NCBI GenBank assembly: GCA_009777625.1
Contig: WRLL01000008.1
Coordinates: 1-35,215, forward strand
Source of the DNA: Candidatus Saccharimonadota bacterium
Lineage (GTDB): Bacteria > Patescibacteriota > Saccharimonadia > Saccharimonadales > Saccharimonadaceae
Direction: 5' to 3'
DNA length: 35,215 nucleotides
In this document: piece after piece, positions 30,729 through 35,215 of the stretch
Numbering within the stretch: the stretch's first letter is position 1
Layout: each line of letters opens with the position of its first letter
Notes under the pieces: generated by a model
The model's database searches: none
Seen by the model: only the letters and a program-made list of their open reading frames with translations
Told to the model about the DNA's origin: nothing
Translations under genes and position numbers: made by a program

Positions 30729-31439
30729 ATGAGAATCATCGTTTGTGATAACTACGACGAAATGTCACGCCTGGCGGCGGAATTTGTCAAAAGTCAGATA
30801 ATTATGAAACCAAACTGTGTCTTAGGTTTGGCGACCGGATCGACGCCGGTGGGAATGTATAAAACTTTGGCTGAGATAAAGTTGGATTTTTCTGGCGTGA
30901 CTTCCTTTAATCTGGACGATTATTATCCGATAGAACGGGCGAATCCGCAGGGCTACTTTTACTTTATGAAGGAACACTTTTACAGTAAAGTTAATATCAA
31001 GGGCGAGAATACTTTCATCCCGAATAGCGAGGCAAAAGATGCGAACGCGGAATGTGAAAAGTATGAGAAAACAATTACAGAAAAAGGCGGCATTGATCTG
31101 CAGATTTTGGGCATAGGGCAAAATGGCCACATTGCTTTCAATGAGCCTGGTGATGAGTTAACAGCTGATACGCACGTTGTCGATCTGGCGGAGAACACAA
31201 TTGACGCCAACTCGCGGTTCTTCGACAACAGAAGCCAGGTTCCGACGCAGGCGCTGACGATGGGAGTCGCGACCATTATGAAAGCCAGGAAAATTGTTAT
31301 ATTGGCCAGCGGTGCAGGAAAGGCCGCGGCGGTGAAATCTTTGTTAAAGAATAAGGTTAACACGCAGGTGCCGGCGACAATGCTATGTATGCACCCGGAT
31401 GTAACGTTGATTTGTGATAAAGAAGTAATGGGTAAATAA
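30729..31439 (+). CDS. nagB: Glucosamine-6-phosphate deaminase
   Basis: 236 aa, the usual bacterial length without the regulatory extension of E. coli NagB. LATGSTPVGMY is the phosphate-binding loop, NLDDYYP carries the catalytic Asp (D63) and GIGQNGHIAFNEPG the catalytic His and Glu. It converts glucosamine-6-phosphate to fructose-6-phosphate and ammonia, linking amino-sugar use to glycolysis. AAGGGGG (30715-30721) precedes ATG 30729. The ~100 bp upstream holds a hairpin CGAGAT-N8-ATCTCG and a possible -10 TATAAT overlapping the HAD stop. pta follows after 8 bp. Confidence 0.96.
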   Translation: MRIIVCDNYDEMSRLAAEFVKSQIIMKPNCVLGLATGSTPVGMYKTLAEIKLDFSGVTSFNLDDYYPIERANPQGYFYFMKEHFYSKVNIKGENTFIPNSEAKDANAECEKYEKTITEKGGIDLQILGIGQNGHIAFNEPGDELTADTHVVDLAENTIDANSRFFDNRSQVPTQALTMGVATIMKARKIVILASGAGKAAAVKSLLKNKVNTQVPATMLCMHPDVTLICDKEVMGK

Positions 31440-31447
31440 GGAGAATC

Positions 31448-32314
31448 ATGACGAAAAGTATCCCAAAAATAATTTTTCCCGAAGGCTGCAATGACTTCAT
31501 CAAGGAAGCCGCAAAAATGGCCGCAGAGCAGGGGATTTGCGAGCCGGTTTTGCTGGATAATAGTCATCCTGAACTTGTTTCAGGATCCTCAGAATCCGGA
31601 GAAAATTCTTTAATAGTTGCCATGAAGAAACTGGCCGCCGGCGAAGTCGACGGCGCGGTGGCCGGCATCGACTACACGACGCGCGATGTGATTTTGTCAG
31701 CGCGCGATTTCGTTGGCATGCGGACGGATGTGAAAACCTTTTGTTCGTTGTTTGCGATAGAATTTCCAGAGAATTTGCCGACTGAATTTGCGGACAAAAC
31801 TTTGGTGATGGCCGATGGTGGCGTGGTGAAGAATCCGACGGCCGAGCAGTTGGCGGATATCATTTTGCTAACTGCCGATGCGGCAGGGGTAATTCTTAAG
31901 ACCGAACCGCGGGTGGCTTGCCTGAGTTTTTCGACTTATGGATCGGGTGGAAAGGACGAAACAATTGCCAAAATCAACGAGGCGATTACGATTGTTAAGG
32001 GGAAAAACCCGAACTTGAAAATCGATGGTGAGATGCAACTCGACGCCGCGATCAATCCGCGCGTGGCTGTGAAAAAAGGCTCACAGTCAGAGGTCGCCGG
32101 CCAAGCTAACGTGTTAATTGCGCCCGATCTGAACAGCGGTAACATTTTGTACAAGGCATTAGAACAGTTTGCTGGTGCGCATGCATATGGACCGATCTTG
32201 CTTGGCTTTAACAAGCCTATTTCCGATCTGTCGCGCGGCAGCACAACTGCGGATGTCTTGGGTTCGATCAAAATCGTCGCGGCGCAAATTAATAAGAAGG
32301 AAAAGAATGATTAA
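31448..32314 (+). CDS. pta: Phosphate acetyl/butyryltransferase with repeat-derived insert
   Basis: 288 aa, catalytic PTA_PTB domain only. Motifs: KIIFPEGCNDFIKEAAKMA at the N terminus, RVACLSFSTYGSGG, IDGEMQLDAAI, NVLIAPDLNSGNILYKAL and GPILLGFNKPISDLSRGS. It interconverts acetyl-CoA and acetyl phosphate; no acetate kinase is in the window. Residues 39-50 (SHPELVSGSSES) come from palindromic unit A and are almost identical to the XseA insert. They fall in a surface loop position after the first Rossmann-like strand pair, so activity is probably kept. GGAG precedes ATG 31448, and nagB-pta-GNAT form an operon. Confidence 0.93.
   Translation: MTKSIPKIIFPEGCNDFIKEAAKMAAEQGICEPVLLDNSHPELVSGSSESGENSLIVAMKKLAAGEVDGAVAGIDYTTRDVILSARDFVGMRTDVKTFCSLFAIEFPENLPTEFADKTLVMADGGVVKNPTAEQLADIILLTADAAGVILKTEPRVACLSFSTYGSGGKDETIAKINEAITIVKGKNPNLKIDGEMQLDAAINPRVAVKKGSQSEVAGQANVLIAPDLNSGNILYKALEQFAGAHAYGPILLGFNKPISDLSRGSTTADVLGSIKIVAAQINKKEKND
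31563..31597 (+). repeat. Palindromic repeat unit A, copy 2 (inside pta)
   Basis: ATCCTGAA (31566-31573), loop CTTGT, TTCAGGAT (31579-31586). 33 of 35 bases match the xseA copy at 5476-5510, in the same orientation and the same reading frame (HPELVSGSSES in both proteins). Confidence 0.88.
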
Positions 32315-32759
32315 AGAAATTACAATCGAGAGGCTGAAAAAATTTAGTCATGATGATGCGGTTGGCATTGGGAAATTAGGGCCTTCGCTGTCAGCACGCT
32401 TTGACGATAGTCCCATGGGCGATGAGATGCTAAGAAAAATCGTCGAATCGCCGAGCCATGCGCAGATTGTCGCGCGCGACGAAACTGGCAAAATTGTTGG
32501 CGCTGTCACGATGAACACAGTTTACGCGCCATTTGCCGGCCGAATCGGCTATCTGGAAGAGATCGTAGTTGACGCTGACACGCAGGGCGGGGGCATCGGA
32601 GGAAAATTGTGGGACGCGGCGGTGGCCTGGGCACGCGAGCAGGGTCTGGATCGGATTGAGTTTACTTCGCGGAAGGACCGCGCGGCTACACATGCTTTTT
32701 ATGAGAAACGCGGTGCGTTTGTGCGCGAGTCAAATCCTTATCGATTTGAGCTTGAGTAA
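32307..32759 (+). CDS. GNAT-family N-acetyltransferase
   Basis: 150 aa. Motif A is GYLEEIVVDADTQGGGIGGKLWDAAVAWA with the acetyl-CoA loop QGGGIG, and motif B ends in THAFYEKRGAF. The acceptor is unknown. ATG 32307 overlaps the pta stop by 8 nt and AAGGA (32297-32301) lies inside pta, so it is coupled to the pta-acetyl-phosphate operon. Unlike the GNAT at 8993 its base composition matches its neighbours and it has no G tract. Confidence 0.92.
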   Translation: MIKEITIERLKKFSHDDAVGIGKLGPSLSARFDDSPMGDEMLRKIVESPSHAQIVARDETGKIVGAVTMNTVYAPFAGRIGYLEEIVVDADTQGGGIGGKLWDAAVAWAREQGLDRIEFTSRKDRAATHAFYEKRGAFVRESNPYRFELE

Positions 32760-32811
32760 TTATTATCTTCACTTCATCACCGTTGGTTTGTTTTCCGGAC
32801 AGATCATCTTA

Positions 32812-32840
32812 TTGACATACACGCGGTTATCTTATATAAT
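32812..32840 (+). promoter_or_regulatory. Consensus promoter of the G9-containing small gene
   Basis: TTGACA (32812-32817), a 17-bp spacer and TATAAT (32835-32840) match the sigma70 consensus at all 12 positions, the best promoter in the window. Confidence 0.9.
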
Positions 32841-32849
32841 ATGATTATT

Positions 32850-33194
32850 ATGAGCGCTGAAACTGGAGACGACACAAACCCCATGGGGGGGGGTAAATAT
32901 TCACGTGATTGGGATGCTGCACTAAGGTTTTTGACTAGACCAGTTAGTAAAGAAGAATTGGATTGGTTGGCGGGAATGGCATTAATCGGTGATGAAGAGC
33001 TATGTCGGATGGTAGAACCCTACAGTCTCGAAGAGATAGATCAATCGATAGCAACGTTACGTGCTTTTGCTCAAGCAAATCAACCTGGAGACAGGGAGCA
33101 GCGATGGTCAGAAACGGCGAAAATAATTGGCAGTAAAAGTCTTTATTCAGTTCCGGCGCAGCGAACGGGATTGTATTCTTCACAACGCTATTAA
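32850..33194 (+). CDS. Small hypothetical protein with N-terminal G9 tract (phase-ON as sequenced)
   Basis: 114 aa from ATG 32850 (alternative ATG 32841 touches the -10 box). ATG 32850 is 9 nt after TATAAT, so the leader is nil or 2-3 nt. The product is hydrophilic, with SKEELDWLAGMALIGDEELCRMVEPYSLEEIDQSIATLRAFAQ in two or three helices; no family recognised. Codons ~12-15 (MGGGK) are the G9 tract 32885-32893. G10 gives an immediate TAA after GGG GGG GGG; G8 runs 12 codons to a stop. The gene is therefore switchable and, when ON, strongly transcribed. No terminator was seen after it. Confidence 0.75.
   Translation: MSAETGDDTNPMGGGKYSRDWDAALRFLTRPVSKEELDWLAGMALIGDEELCRMVEPYSLEEIDQSIATLRAFAQANQPGDREQRWSETAKIIGSKSLYSVPAQRTGLYSSQRY
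32885..32893 (+). repeat. G9 homopolymer tract 5
   Basis: Nine G in ATG GGG GGG GGT near the 5' end of the 114-aa gene; any change not a multiple of three truncates the protein. Confidence 0.95.
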
Positions 33195-33218
33195 TTTTCT
33201 TCATCTGTTATTTTAGAG

Positions 33219-33227
33219 TTATCCACA
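33219..33227 (+). promoter_or_regulatory. Perfect DnaA-box consensus sequence
   Basis: TTATCCACA matches the consensus exactly, in the gap upstream of the MraZ operator. It is single, so an origin is not supported; DnaA control of the mraZ region is possible, as is chance. Confidence 0.4.
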
Positions 33228-33253
33228 GATTCTTCTTTGACTTAATCAAAATG

Positions 33254-33296
33254 TGGGTCATAGGGGCTTGAAATGGGTGATCGTGGGTGATATAAT
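33254..33296 (+). promoter_or_regulatory. mraZ promoter with MraZ operator repeats
   Basis: TTGAAA (33268-33273), a 17-bp spacer and TATAAT (33291-33296). TGGGT repeats start at 33254, 33274 and 33284, that is 20 and 10 bp apart, with a GGGG remnant near 33263. MraZ is known to bind TGGGN direct repeats with 10-bp period upstream of its own gene; two of the repeats fill the spacer, so binding should block the polymerase (autorepression). Confidence 0.85.
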
Positions 33297-33369
33297 TTGG
33301 TCAGTGGAAATAAACAAACACCACAGAACATCAAATCAATGAATTAACAGGGAAGGGCGGCGGACCGAA

Positions 33370-33750
33370 ATGGATTACTTTGAGCGGAGATTGGACGACA
33401 AAAATCGTTTGACTTTACCGCCAGAGTTGCGCGACAGCCTTACCGATGTTGTTATCGCTCGCGGTTTCGGTCAGTATCTGCACATGTATCCGAAAAATGT
33501 CTGGGACAAGGACATCGAGCAGGCGCTGGTCGGCGACATCCTGGACGAAAAGATCGCTGATCTGAACGTGCAGTTCCGCATGGGCAAGATCGACGTTCGG
33601 CCGGACAGCAAGCAGGGCCGCATCACCCTTGAGCAACACCTGTTGGATTACGCTGGGATCGATCGCGAACTGGTGGTCGTCCGGGCGGGGAAATACTGGC
33701 GGATCCTGTCCAAGGAAATGGCTGAGCAGTCCGCGACGAAAAATCCTTAA
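33370..33750 (+). CDS. mraZ: Transcriptional regulator MraZ
   Basis: 126 aa, slightly shorter than the usual 140-150. It has the two AbrB-like half-domains with DxxxR-type motifs: DDKNRLTLPPELRD near the N terminus and DSKQGRITLEQHL in the second half. MraZ forms a ring that binds the TGGG repeats seen at 33254-33287 and represses the division and cell-wall cluster. ATG 33370 lies behind GAAGGGCGG. The gene is separated from rsmH by a 368-bp structured segment instead of the usual tight junction. Confidence 0.93.
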   Translation: MDYFERRLDDKNRLTLPPELRDSLTDVVIARGFGQYLHMYPKNVWDKDIEQALVGDILDEKIADLNVQFRMGKIDVRPDSKQGRITLEQHLLDYAGIDRELVVVRAGKYWRILSKEMAEQSATKNP

Positions 33751-33818
33751 CAATTTCAAAAATATGGTTCAGCGGCGGGAAATCGCTAACGAATCAAATG
33801 GGCACCTTAACAAACACA

Positions 33819-34048
33819 GAGGCCAACTACTCGGCAATCAGCCGGAAAGCAATCGCCGGCTAAATGGATTGTCGGACATCGGGCTACGCAAGTAGCTCAA
33901 ACAAAAACTCCACCTCACACATAAGTCTCTCATATGCTTGTTCGACCGGATTTTCTTTGATAGAGAATGCAACGAATGAACAAGCATAACTTAGAAAAAT
34001 AAAACAAACAGTTTGAAAATCAAAACTGATTGCCGAATAGGTGGCCTC
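33819..34048 (+). ncRNA. Putative structured RNA between mraZ and rsmH
   Basis: This stretch has no convincing gene but strong folding potential. The ends pair over 23 nt: GAGGCCA (33819-33825) with TGGCCTC (34042-34048), CTA with TAG, and TCGGCAATCAG (33831-33841) with CTGATTGCCGA (34026-34036), with only two 1x1 mismatches. Inside are GCCGG/CCGGC (33841-33860), a 7-bp stem closed by a GCAA tetraloop (33881-33898), ATGCTTGTTC/GAACAAGCAT (33934-33943/33978-33987) extended by TAAGT/ACTTA, and CAGTTT/AAACTG (34009-34028), which competes with the outer helix. RNase P, tmRNA, 6S and SRP hallmarks are not seen. It may be a free RNA or the rsmH leader, comparable in position to the actinobacterial mraW RNA motif. 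Confidence 0.6.
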
Positions 34049-34118
34049 CGTAACAACAGCGTGAAATCTTCTCCTCTTATGCTATCATAAAGGAGCGCGG
34101 TTTCGCGCGAAAAAGGAT

Positions 34119-35084
34119 ATGAAAATCACACCACAACAACTCCATATTCCAGTTCTGCTCGACGCGGTTTTAGATTTACTAAGGCCTAGGGCGGGTGAAA
34201 GCTACTTGGATTTGACGGCCGGTTACGGCGGTCATGCCCGAGCGGTGATTGCTCGCGATCGCGCAGCGAATTGTGCGACCTTAGTTGATCGCGACGAGTT
34301 TGCGATTTCGCATCTCGGCGATTTGCAGGAGCAGAGCGCGCGCATTATTCAGAGCGATTTTTTGGCAGCAGCTGAGAAATTATGCGATGAGAATGCGAAA
34401 TTTGATATGATTTTGTTGGATCTCGGTGTTAGTTCGCCACAATTGGATTTGGCTGAGCGCGGATTTTCTTTCGCTAAAGACGGCCCGCTGGACATGCGAA
34501 TGGATCAGTCGGCCAAATTAACAGCCGCGGAAATCGTCAATCGTTGGTCGCGAAAAGACTTGGAAAAGATCTTGATCGAATACGGCGAAGAACCGCCACG
34601 ATTGGCTGCGAAAATTGCCTGGGCGATTGTGCTGCGGCGGAAGAAAGAGAAGTTCACGTCAACCAACGACCTGGCCGAAGTCGTACGAATCGCCATCGCG
34701 AAAACAGACGGCGGCAAGTACCACAAAGTCCATCCGGCGACGAAAACTTTTCAGGCGATTCGGATCGCGGTCAACGACGAGCTGGGGCAATTGAAGAAAA
34801 CTCTGCCGATTTTGCCTGATTTGTTGAACGACGACGGGCGACTGGCGATCATTTCTTTTCACTCGCTGGAAGATAGAATCGTGAAGAATTTCCTGAAAGA
34901 GCGGAGCGAAGACGGCCTTGAAGCTACTTTAAAAATCCTTACCAAACATCCGATTTCGGGAGCCGAAAACGATGAAAATCCGCGAGCGCGCAGTGCAAAA
35001 TTACGCGCCGCCGAAAAAGTTACGACTTACCACCATACTCCACAATCAGTTAACCAACCGCGACGGGCAACCGCGCAGCAATAA
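34119..35084 (+). CDS. rsmH: 16S rRNA (cytosine1402-N4)-methyltransferase
   Basis: 321 aa. Motifs are HIPVLLDAVLDLL, YLDLTAGYGGHARA (SAM motif I), LLDLGVSSPQLDLAERGFSF.KDGPLDMRMD (catalytic region), HPATKTFQAIRIAVNDEL and LAIISFHSLEDRIVK. It methylates N4 of C1402 in 16S rRNA. Position after mraZ matches the division and cell-wall cluster of most bacteria. AAAAAGG (34108-34114) lies 4 nt before ATG 34119, and just upstream a CGCG-GTTT-CGCG hairpin could affect access to it. The C terminus is rich in Gln/Arg. Confidence 0.96.
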   Translation: MKITPQQLHIPVLLDAVLDLLRPRAGESYLDLTAGYGGHARAVIARDRAANCATLVDRDEFAISHLGDLQEQSARIIQSDFLAAAEKLCDENAKFDMILLDLGVSSPQLDLAERGFSFAKDGPLDMRMDQSAKLTAAEIVNRWSRKDLEKILIEYGEEPPRLAAKIAWAIVLRRKKEKFTSTNDLAEVVRIAIAKTDGGKYHKVHPATKTFQAIRIAVNDELGQLKKTLPILPDLLNDDGRLAIISFHSLEDRIVKNFLKERSEDGLEATLKILTKHPISGAENDENPRARSAKLRAAEKVTTYHHTPQSVNQPRRATAQQ

Positions 35085-35107
35085 ATAAAAACAGAAAGGA
35101 GCGATTT

Positions 35108-35170
35108 ATGCAGATCAAAGTTGTCAATAAATCGCGCGCGCAGAGAGTTCTGGTCCGAAAAGGCCACTGA
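35108..35170 (+). CDS. Possible 20-codon small ORF
   Basis: MQIKVVNKSRAQRVLVRKGH, preceded by AAAGGAG (35095-35101) with 6-nt spacing. It is basic and begins 23 bp after rsmH, where most bacteria place ftsL. It may be a short peptide, a leader ORF or the first codons of a broken gene; the window ends too soon to decide. Confidence 0.35.
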   Translation: MQIKVVNKSRAQRVLVRKGH

Positions 35171-35215
35171 ATGAGGGCGCGCTAGAACAAAAACAAAAAC
35201 GAGAAATATAAAAGT

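Noticed and set aside
33219-33227. Replication origin at the DnaA box
   Set aside because: Only one perfect box, no AT-rich unwinding cluster and no dnaA, dnaN or rpmH nearby.
33764-33895. 43-codon reading frame (MVQRREIANESN...) between mraZ and rsmH
   Set aside because: It has no ribosome-binding site and runs through the paired arms of the structured segment; RNA constraint explains the region better.

Overview
The window reads as a chromosomal segment of a Candidatus Saccharibacteria (TM7) or close Patescibacteria/CPR genome. Grounds: roughly 48-50% GC by eye, standard code with TGA as stop, an L27 protein beginning MSHVKAGG, monoderm-type surface genes (class B-like sortase, sorting-signal protein, secreted beta-helix proteins), dimeric-type glycyl-tRNA synthetase, a PgsB/PgsC pair and an mraZ-rsmH locus. 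Assignment is inferred from gene content, not from a marker search.

Layout. 1-2.6 kb: 3' end of a CtpA-like protease, a small winged-helix-like gene behind a promoter with a G9 tract, a lone response regulator and an unknown 271-aa gene with a G9 tract. 2.6-5.4 kb: rpmA and a TRM11-like methyltransferase on the minus strand, divergent from a YbhN-like membrane protein. 5.4-8.9 kb: xseA-xseB-SDR, a membrane-anchored methyltransferase and an anchored protein of unknown role. 9-14.6 kb: low-GC GNAT, soluble histidine kinase, response regulator, recO, glyQS, nitrilase-family amidase and an isolated pheA. 14.7-21.2 kb: tRNA-Pro, DUF488, sortase, its probable substrate, tRNA-Arg with decayed copies, and two surface proteins sharing a C-terminal domain. 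21.2-26.5 kb: RNase HI, a small membrane protein with a structured leader, a tail-fibre/hydrolase fusion, and a three-gene set of a DUF4868/KwaB-like protein plus two paralogous membrane proteins. 26.7-33.2 kb: pgsC-pgsB, yvcK, HAD phosphatase, nagB, pta, GNAT and a small phase-variable-looking gene. 33.2-35.2 kb: MraZ operator, mraZ, a highly structured 230-nt non-coding segment, rsmH and a 20-codon ORF.

Four patterns cut across the annotation. (1) Five G tracts of exactly nine bases, all on the + strand: one in a promoter spacer, four inside genes, one of which is out of frame as sequenced. This looks like a set of phase-variation contingency loci. (2) At least ten genes have their start codon exactly 6-7 nt after a -10 box, so their mRNAs should be leaderless, while operon-internal genes carry Shine-Dalgarno sequences. 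(3) Palindromic repeat units are inserted in frame in xseA, pta, a response regulator and the TRM11-like gene. (4) A compensated 23-nt long-range helix encloses a multi-hairpin RNA between mraZ and rsmH. The KwaB-like/paralogous-membrane-protein cluster is the best candidate for an undescribed defence or envelope-sensing system.
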